From Chloroflexota bacterium (GTDB lineage: Bacteria; Chloroflexota; Dehalococcoidia; Tepidiformales; Tepidiformaceae), in assembly GCA_021823905.1 (NCBI GenBank), contig JAKALX010000279.1:1-5464 (forward strand): DNA of 5,464 nucleotides, read 5' to 3'. Position numbers and translations under genes: made by a program. The notes below the pieces were generated by a model. It saw only the letters and a program-made list of their open reading frames with translations. It ran no database searches and had not been told where the DNA came from. The number at the start of each line of letters is the position of its first letter. Positions within the stretch are counted from its first letter, which is position 1. Below are positions 1 through 5,464 of the stretch, in pieces.

Positions 1-57
1 GATCTGGCAACAATGCGCAGTGGAGCCCGAGCGGAGAACGTTGCGCCAAGTCATCAT
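1..57 (-). CDS. N-terminal start of an unidentified downstream gene (partial, 3' end outside window)
   Basis: An ATG at 57 overlaps the stop of the family 4 glycosyltransferase as ATGA (54-57) and opens a frame of 19 codons that runs off the window without a stop. The peptide begins MMTWRNVLRSGSTAHCC. It is too short to recognise, and two adjacent Cys at residues 16-17 are the only distinctive feature. A reasonable ribosome site, GGAGCGAG at 65-72, lies 7 bases before the ATG, better than those before the other coupled starts. A second ATG at 54 immediately follows the first, so the true N-terminus may be one residue shorter. The overlap geometry and the ribosome site make a real gene likely, presumably another member of the same operon; its function is unknown. 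Confidence 0.6.
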   Translation of the reverse strand, partial: MMTWRNVLRSGSTAHCCQI

Positions 58-1127
58 TGGGCAACTCGCTCCGCGAGTAGTCGGGCTGACCTGGCCAGAA
101 CGGTGTCCGTCCACCGCGCCGGCGTGTAGGGACTCGCCAGCCCGCGGCTCACCCGGCCCATCGCTGAGCGCTCATCGTCCGACAAGCCCGCGACGTACAT
201 CATGCACTCGGTGAGTGACCCAACGTCCCCGGTTCGTGCGACGCGCCCGTTGGCGAAATCATGGACGAGGTGAGGCACGGAACCGCACGCGCTCGTCGCG
301 ACAATCGGAAGGCCGGCCGCGGCACCCTCGGATAAGGCAACACCCCAAGGCTCGAATCGGCTGGGGACTACTAGGCAGTCGATCGTCCTCAGCCAGGCGC
401 CGATATCGGCCGGCTGGACGAAGCCGGACAGGATCACACCCTCGTGGCCGTCCACCTCCGATTCCAGCGGGCCCGCGCCTGCCACACGAAGTTCCCACGG
501 ATCAGCGCCAGACCGGCGGTAGATCTCGTGCGCTTTGAGGAGGTCACGGATCCCCTTTTCGGCGGAGAGACGACCGACGTAGCCGAAGGCACGTGGATGG
601 GACGAAGGAGTCGTTCCCGCCGCTCCGGCCAGCGGCGCCGTGTCCGGACACAGGAGGCCCTGCCAGATCCGGTCGTCGGCGAAACCGAGGCGGCGGGCGA
701 AGCACGCCTGGCGCTCGCCCGGGAGGAACGCGGCATCGTACAGCCTGCGAACGTACCACAGCGAGGCGATCACGCCCAGGCCCTGCTTCCACGTGCCGCG
801 CCACTGGTTGTCCATGCACAGAATCCTGAGCGGCCGGGGCCTAAGGTGTCGCAGCACGTACCGGAACTCGCGACTGTTCCAACCGGACACCAGCAAGACA
901 TCAGGCGCGAACGAGCGGGTCCTTGTGAACAGTGCGTCACGGTCGGGCCGACCCACGTATTCGATCCGGGTCGCCATCCAGGAGAACTGACTGTCATGGA
1001 ACGGCGCATCATCTCCGGCCGTCTCGTGTGCCACGAGAAGCTCGACGTCCGGCCTCGTCGCGAGCTCGCGAAGACAGGCGTTGAGGTAGCCGCTCAGCCG
1101 GGTCCACAAGACAGCGATCCGCATCAT
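54..1127 (-). CDS. Family 4 (GT-B) glycosyltransferase
   Basis: This 357-residue enzyme with two Rossmann-like domains is expected to be a retaining transferase extending the polysaccharide repeat unit at the cytoplasmic face. The N-terminal acceptor domain begins MMRIAVLWTRLSGYL and contains CMDNQWRGTWKQGLG (104-118) and FLPGERQ (134-140). The C-terminal donor domain begins at FGYVGRLSAEKGIRDLL (181-197), where Arg186 and Lys191 match the phosphate-binding Arg and Lys of GT4 enzymes. It continues with VAGAGPLE (215-222) and PSRFEPWGVALSEGAAAGLP (255-274), whose Glu259 and Glu267 form the EX7E motif of retaining GT4 enzymes. All key residues are present and the length is typical. The start is a doublet ATGATG; the first ATG (1127) overlaps the preceding TGA as ATGA, and the second (1124) would shorten the protein by one residue. 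The TGA stop (54-56) overlaps the ATG of the next gene. Sugar specificity is not predictable from sequence. Confidence 0.92.
   Translation of the reverse strand: MMRIAVLWTRLSGYLNACLRELATRPDVELLVAHETAGDDAPFHDSQFSWMATRIEYVGRPDRDALFTRTRSFAPDVLLVSGWNSREFRYVLRHLRPRPLRILCMDNQWRGTWKQGLGVIASLWYVRRLYDAAFLPGERQACFARRLGFADDRIWQGLLCPDTAPLAGAAGTTPSSHPRAFGYVGRLSAEKGIRDLLKAHEIYRRSGADPWELRVAGAGPLESEVDGHEGVILSGFVQPADIGAWLRTIDCLVVPSRFEPWGVALSEGAAAGLPIVATSACGSVPHLVHDFANGRVARTGDVGSLTECMMYVAGLSDDERSAMGRVSRGLASPYTPARWTDTVLARSARLLAERVAQ
65..72 (-). promoter_or_regulatory. Shine-Dalgarno-like site for the downstream partial gene
   Basis: GGAGCGAG on the minus strand, inside the last codons of the family 4 glycosyltransferase, ends 7 bases before the ATG at 57. 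It contains both GGAG and GAG cores, a normal match and spacing for a ribosome binding site. It supports the start of the partial gene at the window edge. Confidence 0.45.
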
Positions 1128-1969
1128 CCGGCCCGACTCGCACGGATCACGTAGCCGTTGGGCCCGCGTTCAACCAGACCGCCGCCGGCAGACCGTGACT
1201 TCAGCCTTCGAAGAGCGTAGCCGGGAGCGCGGAGTAGCTTCTCGGTACGCGCTGACAGCGCGAGCACCCCGTCGGCCACATGCGCGTCGCGGCCGATCGC
1301 CCGGGCCACGAAGCGCTGACGGTCTTGGTGGTACTGGGCCTCGAGGCGGCCGGACCCCGAGATGCCCTCTGCGTGGAGCCGGAACGCCGACCAATCCGCC
1401 CGCACCCGGCGGAACCGTGCGCCGGCGAGCGCCAGGTCCACCAGCAGCTCGCCGTCCCAGCAGGTCACGTTGTGTGAGTTGAAACCGGAGGTGCGGTCGA
1501 ACGCGGAGCGCCGGAAGAACGTGGACTGCTGCAGGACGTTCACGCCTCCGTACAGGTATCGGCGCAGTCCCCATGGCGTCGCTTCGAAGTGCCGCCGGAC
1601 CCGGGCTTCGCCGTCGATGATCCACCCGTCCCCGTACACAACGTCGACCGAAGGGTTCGTGCGAAAGAAGTTGTCGACTTCGCGGAGCGCGTCCACGAGG
1701 TACAAGTCATCTGCGTTCAGATAGCCGACCACGGCTCCGGTCGTGGACCTGACTCCCTTGTTCAGCCCGTCCGCCGGTCCTTGGTCAGGCTCGAGCACGA
1801 GCTTGACGCGAGGGTCGTGGAGGGTCGCCAGGTACTCACGACTTCCATCGGTCGAGCCCGCATCCACGATGACGTACTCGAGGTCCACGTCGCGCTGCGC
1901 GAGCACCGAGTCCACGGCGGTCGGCAGGAGTCGGCCTTGGTTCATCGAGATCGTGACGATCGAGATCAC
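1124..1969 (-). CDS. Family 2 (GT-A) glycosyltransferase
   Basis: This 281-residue cytoplasmic or membrane-associated enzyme is likely to transfer a sugar from a nucleotide donor to the lipid-linked repeat unit. The N-terminus MISIVTISMNQG is the usual first beta strand of GT2 enzymes. DAGSTDGS (36-43) is the nucleotide-binding turn, and GYLNADDLY (82-90), with Asp87-Asp88, is the metal/nucleotide-sugar DXD-type motif. QQSTFFRR (147-154) and CWDGELLVDLALAG (170-183) correspond to the acceptor side and the acidic ED-type catalytic region. No membrane segment is obvious, and the last ~50 residues are basic. The start is GTG at 1969 in a GTGA overlap with the preceding TGA; no good Shine-Dalgarno precedes it, so reinitiation by coupling is likely. 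The stop TGA (1124-1126) overlaps the next start as ATGA. Donor, acceptor and linkage cannot be read from sequence; similar enzymes are common in O-antigen and capsule clusters. Confidence 0.9.
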   Translation of the reverse strand: MISIVTISMNQGRLLPTAVDSVLAQRDVDLEYVIVDAGSTDGSREYLATLHDPRVKLVLEPDQGPADGLNKGVRSTTGAVVGYLNADDLYLVDALREVDNFFRTNPSVDVVYGDGWIIDGEARVRRHFEATPWGLRRYLYGGVNVLQQSTFFRRSAFDRTSGFNSHNVTCWDGELLVDLALAGARFRRVRADWSAFRLHAEGISGSGRLEAQYHQDRQRFVARAIGRDAHVADGVLALSARTEKLLRAPGYALRRLKSRSAGGGLVERGPNGYVIRASRAG

Positions 1970-3363
1970 GTCGGATTACCACGGGCAGGGTCGATCGCCC
2001 CCGGGTCAGCTGGGTAGAATGCCCTCCGGTCGACGGAGGTCCGCGTCGGAGAGCCTGCCGGTATGCGCAAGGGGTGGGGAACTCGTCGGTCGGCCGACAG
2101 GAGGCGCAGCCCGAGGAGGCAAAGCGCGATGCCGTACGCAGCGGCGATCCGACCGCTGAACCCGTAAGGCGAGAACGCGATGTTCCACAGCAGGAGCATG
2201 GTGGAGAACACGAGGAGCGGCGCCAAATCGACGCGGAACGAGTACAGGTTCGCCAGAAGCCACACGGCGATGCCCGCGACGGCGAGCCAGAACAGGCCGC
2301 CCAGGAAGCCGGCCCAGACCCACGACCCCATCAGGTACGAGTGCGCCGGAATCAAGCCCACGTCGGAGTACCCCGCCCCGACCTCGTAGCCCAGGGAGCT
2401 GCGACGTTCCGCCAGGAGGTCCACGTACTTGAAGTCCTTGGCCCACGATCCGTGGCCCAGGATTGGAGAGTCGATGATCGCCTGGGTGGACGCGAGCACC
2501 TCCGATCGACCGCCCACGAGGACGCCGAAGGTCCCGGACTGTTCCGCGTACTTGGCCTGGGCGTCGGATCCCAGGAGCCCCCCAGACGCAGCGGCGTCAT
2601 AGAGTTGGAGCGTGCCCACGACCGTCAGGGAGAGAAGAGCCACGCCGGCGGCGGCCCGCAACATCGAGGGTTCGGAGCTCACCTGACGGCGCCCGGAGAC
2701 AACGCCGAGGACAAGGTAGCCGGCTGTCAGCAGGCTCACGCCGCCGAGGCTGCGGAACCCGAAGAAGAGGTTCAGGGCGCCGAAAGCAGCGAAGGCCGCG
2801 ACCGTCAGCCAGGGCAGCTTGGCACCCGCCGTGCCTGACAGGCCAGCTGCAAGGGCAAGCCCGACCGGCAGCGCAAACGCCCATTTCCACGGATCCACCG
2901 CGGCGTATGCGTTGGGAACGAACAGGAAGCCGAGAACGCCACCGGTCGCCAGGCCAAGGGCAAGGAGGCGAGCCCTCCGGGGGGTGGACGCGAGGACCAG
3001 GATCGCGGCGAAATCGGTGATTGTGAAGATGACCGCTGCCCAGCCCCGTGCGAAGTCCTCAAACGGACTTCCCACGACGAGGTCGGTGACGATCTGCCCG
3101 AGGAGCCAGCCCGCCCACAGCACCACGATCCATCGCGGCAGCGGCAGGCGATCCCGTGCGTTCCACAGCCACGGCAGCATCGCCAGCATGAGGAGCTCGC
3201 TGATGATGAGCCGCCCCACGATCGTGAGCTCGATGAACGAGACGGCAGGCACAAGGAAGGCCCATAGGTCCAGGGCGCTCACACCTCCCGGCTTCCCGGT
3301 GTTCGCGGTGTCCACAACGGACAGGCGATCGAGGTTCGAGGCCTGAGCTGCGGCTCGGTTCAT
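1966..3363 (-). CDS. Wzy/O-antigen ligase-like polysaccharide polymerase
   Basis: This 465-residue multipass membrane protein probably joins repeat units, or ligates glycan, on the outer face of the membrane. A hydrophilic N-terminus (1-30) is followed by about ten or more hydrophobic segments between residues 31 and 423. A large extracytoplasmic loop at about 255-340 carries the pattern of the Wzy_C/O-antigen ligase family: GGRSEVL with Arg286, SPILGHGSW (299-307), then PAHSYLMGSWVWAGFLGG with His341 just before the next helix. In WaaL-type ligases a conserved Arg and His in this loop are needed for activity. A hydrophilic, Pro/Arg-rich tail (424-465) is probably cytoplasmic. The ATG start at 3363 overlaps the acetyltransferase stop as ATGA, with only a weak ribosome site (CGGACAG) before it. 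The stop overlaps the next gene as GTGA. Polymerase and ligase cannot be told apart by sequence; a flippase gene in the same operon and no visible lipid A-core genes favour polymerase. Confidence 0.82.
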   Translation of the reverse strand: MNRAAAQASNLDRLSVVDTANTGKPGGVSALDLWAFLVPAVSFIELTIVGRLIISELLMLAMLPWLWNARDRLPLPRWIVVLWAGWLLGQIVTDLVVGSPFEDFARGWAAVIFTITDFAAILVLASTPRRARLLALGLATGGVLGFLFVPNAYAAVDPWKWAFALPVGLALAAGLSGTAGAKLPWLTVAAFAAFGALNLFFGFRSLGGVSLLTAGYLVLGVVSGRRQVSSEPSMLRAAAGVALLSLTVVGTLQLYDAAASGGLLGSDAQAKYAEQSGTFGVLVGGRSEVLASTQAIIDSPILGHGSWAKDFKYVDLLAERRSSLGYEVGAGYSDVGLIPAHSYLMGSWVWAGFLGGLFWLAVAGIAVWLLANLYSFRVDLAPLLVFSTMLLLWNIAFSPYGFSGRIAAAYGIALCLLGLRLLSADRRVPHPLRIPAGSPTRTSVDRRAFYPADPGAIDPARGNPT

Positions 3364-3944
3364 CGCTGTCCGGATTGAACTGCATGTGGCTGTCCCGCAC
3401 CGCCTGCCTTCTTGGTTGACCTCGCCGGCACCCCGACTACAACGTCGGCAGCATCAACATCCGGCACGACCAACGCGTTGGCGCCGACGACGGCGTCGTC
3501 ACCGACCCTGACGCCACCCAGAATGGCGGCCCCTGCGCCGACCACCATACGGGCACCCAGGCGCGGATACCCATGTCTGGGGTCTGCGCAATCGCCGCAT
3601 CGCTCACCCGATGTGACTCGCTGCAGGATGATCCAGTTCTCATCGGTGACCGCGCCGACACCGATCACGACCCTGTGCGGATGCGGCAGCCTCAAGCCAG
3701 GCCCAACGCGGCAGCCAATCAGCAACTGCGCTCCCGCTATTCGGAGGCTGTGCAAAGACGCCGCACGTGCGAGTCGGTGGCGGCCGGCAGCCTGTAGGGC
3801 CATCTGTGCCCGAAGGAGGAGAACCGCCTGGACTCCGGGATTGGCGACGACGAGCTTCGTGGCGGCCGACGCGGAGGGGCGGCGTCTGGTGCTGATCCAC
3901 CTCGCCAGGTCCCGGCGAAAGGCGGCACTAGGATCGAACGTCAT
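3360..3944 (-). CDS. Short serine acetyltransferase/WcaB-like hexapeptide-repeat acetyltransferase
   Basis: Probable cytoplasmic acetyl-CoA-dependent O-acetyltransferase. The ATG at 3944 gives 194 residues starting MTFDPSAAFRRDLARW. An in-frame ATG at 4019 would add 25 residues and overlap the flippase by 92 bases, and those residues look like a shadow of the flippase tail; an ATG at 3953 is a weaker alternative. The first ~75 residues look helical. The rest is a left-handed beta-helix: LRLPHPHRVVIG (84-95) matches the region carrying the first catalytic His of CysE-type enzymes, DPRHGYPRLG (121-130) the second conserved His region, then VVGAGAAILGGVRVGDDAVVGANALVV (134-160) and GVPAR (171-175). 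It lacks most of the long N-terminal helical domain of classical CysE (about 270 residues). In this context O-acetylation of a sugar or precursor is more likely than housekeeping cysteine synthesis, but L-serine as acceptor cannot be excluded. An unusual CGDC pair sits at residues 116-119. Its stop overlaps the next gene as ATGA. Confidence 0.85.
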   Translation of the reverse strand: MTFDPSAAFRRDLARWISTRRRPSASAATKLVVANPGVQAVLLLRAQMALQAAGRHRLARAASLHSLRIAGAQLLIGCRVGPGLRLPHPHRVVIGVGAVTDENWIILQRVTSGERCGDCADPRHGYPRLGARMVVGAGAAILGGVRVGDDAVVGANALVVPDVDAADVVVGVPARSTKKAGGAGQPHAVQSGQR

Positions 3945-5382
3945 TCTGGGCATCCATTGCGACGAGGGCGACGGATCGGTAGTCACCCTGCTCAAGCCGA
4001 CGGAGTAGACCCGGCACATACACGAGCGCGGGAATCATGAGCGCAGCGACGACAGCGAACACGGATCCGAGCGCCACGCCGGCCACGCCGATTCTGGACG
4101 CCAGGTAGATGCTGACCGCGAGGTTCAGGACCGCCATCAAGATCCAGGTGAAGATCAGGTAGCGCATCACTTGCGCGCCGTTCAGCAGCACCATGAAGAC
4201 ATTGGCGACCCCAAGAGTGATGGCGAAGGCTCCCAATGCGAGATACAGGCCGTGGGAGGGAGAAACGCTGTGACTAGTCCACGTGTCAACGATAAAGGGA
4301 CCGGCGATCGTGAGTACGATGGTCAGAGGGATGGTCGCAAGGACCGTGACCAAGAGGGACCGCCGCAGGGTCAGGCGCACCCAAGCGATGTCGTGCCGCG
4401 AGATGGCCTCACGGTACGCCGGCCAGAGGGGCAGCAAGGCGATCGCAGCAAGTCCCGCCGGCATCGAGAACAGCCGGTACACGACGGCATAGTCGGCGAC
4501 CGCAGCCGGACCGACGACGTGAGCCACGACGATTCGATCGGCCGAGAACCCGACCGTGTACGCAATCTGAAGGACCATGAACGCCAGCCCGACCCCGACA
4601 ACGGACCGCAGTGCGTCGGTGGTGACGTCCGCCAGGCGGGGTGCCAGCCAGGGGCGCTGGAGGCGAACCAGCACGATCAGGTTGACCAGGGCCGTGATGA
4701 GTGGCCCGCTTGCCATCGCGAGCACGAGAACGGGAAGGCTCGCGCGCGCCGCGACCGTGATCAAGAGAAGGGCGATTGTCAGGACGCTCCCAAGCCCTAC
4801 GAAGGCACTTTGAACGAAGCCCTCCTGGTACGCGGCACGGACCTGGCCGACCAGGCTGAGAGGCAAGCCAACCAGGAACGTTGCGACGAAGACAGCGGTG
4901 GCAGGACCTGCCTCCGATGCGGCCAGCGAGTCGCTGGCGACGTTGTAAACAGCAGCCCACGGCACACGAGGATAGGCGGCCACGAAGAGTGCCCCCAGCA
5001 CGAGCGCGATTCCGGCCAGCGCCACGAACCCCGAAGCCAGGAACCGGCGAGCCGCCGCTCTGTCGCCTTGCCCGTAGGCGCGAGCGATGCTGTTGAGCAC
5101 GCCATTGCCGATCCCGAGGTCAGTCGCGCCGAGGAGGGCGACCACGGAGGCGATCGTCATCCACATCCCGAAGCGGACCGGACCGAGCAGATCGAGGGTC
5201 AGCGGTACGCTGATGAGGACGACCACAAAGGAGGAGCCGCGAAGAGCAAGTCCGGCGATGGAGCTTGCGACTGCGCGCCGGTTCCGCTCCGACGAGCGCT
5301 CGGCCTCCGTGTCGCCGGAGATGTCGGAGGAGGTGAGCCACGACCGCAGCCTCCGTCCACCCAGCGCCAGCGCGTCGATCAC
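3928..5382 (-). CDS. Wzx-like polysaccharide repeat-unit flippase (MOP superfamily, PST-type)
   Basis: This 484-residue multipass membrane protein is likely to flip undecaprenyl-linked oligosaccharide from the cytoplasmic to the outer face of the membrane. After a hydrophilic N-terminus of about 37 residues, hydrophobic segments run almost continuously from about residue 38 to 470, roughly 12 to 14 helices. Family-like features are LTLDLLGPVRFGMW (residues 61-74), the ATDLGIGNGVLN stretch (86-97), LLNGAQVMR in the late helices (389-397) and GVAGVALGS (422-430). Length and pattern fit Wzx and related O-antigen/teichoic acid exporters. The GTG start at 5382 was chosen because it overlaps the preceding TGA as GTGA and because no ATG, GTG or TTG occurs in frame between it and the window edge. 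A purine-rich AAGAAGAG lies directly before it, too close for a standard ribosome site, so translational coupling is likely. The stop is TAG at 3928-3930, inside the start region of the next gene. A MATE transporter is less likely given the neighbours. Substrate is unknown. Confidence 0.9.
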   Translation of the reverse strand: MIDALALGGRRLRSWLTSSDISGDTEAERSSERNRRAVASSIAGLALRGSSFVVVLISVPLTLDLLGPVRFGMWMTIASVVALLGATDLGIGNGVLNSIARAYGQGDRAAARRFLASGFVALAGIALVLGALFVAAYPRVPWAAVYNVASDSLAASEAGPATAVFVATFLVGLPLSLVGQVRAAYQEGFVQSAFVGLGSVLTIALLLITVAARASLPVLVLAMASGPLITALVNLIVLVRLQRPWLAPRLADVTTDALRSVVGVGLAFMVLQIAYTVGFSADRIVVAHVVGPAAVADYAVVYRLFSMPAGLAAIALLPLWPAYREAISRHDIAWVRLTLRRSLLVTVLATIPLTIVLTIAGPFIVDTWTSHSVSPSHGLYLALGAFAITLGVANVFMVLLNGAQVMRYLIFTWILMAVLNLAVSIYLASRIGVAGVALGSVFAVVAALMIPALVYVPGLLRRLEQGDYRSVALVAMDAQNDVRS

Positions 5383-5464
5383 CTCTTCTTGGCCCTCGCC
5401 CGTACCCGGTCGGCCATCCGTGGGATCCGCGTCGTGCGCGCACGACGCGCGCGGAGACCAGACC
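5379..5464 (-). CDS. C-terminal end of an unidentified upstream gene (partial, 5' end outside window)
   Basis: Reading the minus strand from the window edge, one frame stays open for 27 codons and ends in TGA at 5379-5381. The visible tail is very basic, with about ten Arg plus two Lys and the ending VRARAKKR. No start codon is visible, because the gene begins beyond the edge. Its stop overlaps the GTG start of the flippase in the sequence GTGA (5379-5382), the same arrangement found at four other junctions in this window. That is the main reason to believe it is a real gene end. A basic C-terminal tail would suit a cytoplasmic or membrane-associated enzyme of the same polysaccharide operon, such as a glycosyltransferase, but the fragment is too short to identify and no function is assigned. 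The frame of the flippase itself is also open to the edge, but contains no start codon upstream of 5382. Confidence 0.6.
   Translation of the reverse strand, partial: SGLRARRARTTRIPRMADRVRARAKKR

Larger units (their letters stand above)
1..5464 (-). other. Polysaccharide biosynthesis operon (internal segment, continues past both edges)
   Basis: Five complete and two partial genes run in the same direction with no non-coding base between them. Junctions are GTGA at 5379-5382, a 17-base overlap at 3928-3944, ATGA at 3360-3363, GTGA at 1966-1969, ATGA at 1124-1127 and ATGA at 54-57. Such packing indicates one polycistronic message with translational coupling. The order flippase, acetyltransferase, polymerase, GT2, GT4 is a typical Wzx/Wzy-type cluster. 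The promoter and terminator must lie outside the window, as must any priming transferase, chain-length regulator and sugar-nucleotide synthesis genes, unless they are encoded elsewhere in the genome. Confidence 0.85.

Noticed and set aside
444..1154. Long plus-strand open frame of 236 codons
   Set aside because: It is antisense to the family 4 glycosyltransferase, which has all its catalytic motifs. The plus-strand product has no recognisable motif and arises from GC-rich codons lacking stops.
2074..2838. Long plus-strand open frame of 254 codons
   Set aside because: It is antisense to the Wzy-like gene. The product is a Gln/Glu/Arg/Pro-rich composition typical of the complement of hydrophobic codons, with no domain.
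3412..4008. Plus-strand open frame of 198 codons
   Set aside because: It is antisense to the acetyltransferase and is Thr/Pro/Ala/Arg-rich. The minus-strand product has clear hexapeptide repeats and catalytic His regions.
3945..4019. Upstream extension of the acetyltransferase to the ATG at 4019
   Set aside because: The added 25 residues lie wholly inside the flippase coding sequence and do not resemble the family N-terminus, whereas FRRDLARW after the ATG at 3944 does.
5120..5443. Minus-strand open frame of 107 codons at the right edge
   Set aside because: It overlaps the flippase N-terminal region almost entirely in another frame and gives an Arg/Gly-rich product with no motif. The true upstream gene end is in the third frame.
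1..5464. Search for CRISPR arrays, tandem or inverted repeats, tRNA, insertion sequences, terminators and promoters
   Set aside because: No repeated units, transposase motifs, tRNA-like arms or hairpin plus T-run were seen, and there is no non-coding DNA to hold them.

Overview
The window looks like the interior of an exopolysaccharide or capsule biosynthesis operon from a high-GC bacterium. About two thirds of bases are G or C, third codon positions are mostly G/C, two of the five full genes begin with GTG, and the proteins are rich in Ala, Arg, Val and Gly. An actinobacterium is my best guess, from codon style and the look of the proteins; other high-GC phyla cannot be excluded without a search.

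Every supported gene lies on the minus strand, so transcription runs from position 5464 down to position 1. In that order the layout is: (a) the last 27 codons of an unidentified gene (5379-5464); (b) a Wzx-like multipass lipid-linked oligosaccharide flippase (3928-5382); (c) a short left-handed beta-helix acetyltransferase of the serine acetyltransferase/WcaB type (3360-3944, start revised); (d) a Wzy/O-antigen ligase-type membrane protein (1966-3363); (e) a GT-A family 2 glycosyltransferase (1124-1969); (f) a GT-B family 4 glycosyltransferase (54-1127); (g) the first 19 codons of a further gene (1-57). The two partial end genes come from reading the frames by hand. They show that the operon continues past both edges.

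The genes are packed without any intergenic DNA. Five of the six junctions are exact 4-base stop/start overlaps (GTGA or ATGA). The sixth, flippase to acetyltransferase, overlaps by about 17 bases. I see no promoter, terminator, RNA gene, repeat, CRISPR array or mobile element, and there is no non-coding gap in which one could sit.

Taken together the genes fit the Wzx/Wzy-dependent pathway. The two glycosyltransferases would extend a lipid-linked repeat unit at the cytoplasmic face. The acetyltransferase may decorate it or supply an acetylated precursor. The flippase would move it across the membrane, and the Wzy-like protein would polymerise or ligate it outside. No priming phosphoglycosyltransferase, chain-length regulator or export protein is visible here. 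I found no convincing sign of a novel system; the points of interest are gene-boundary details and some unusual features of the acetyltransferase.
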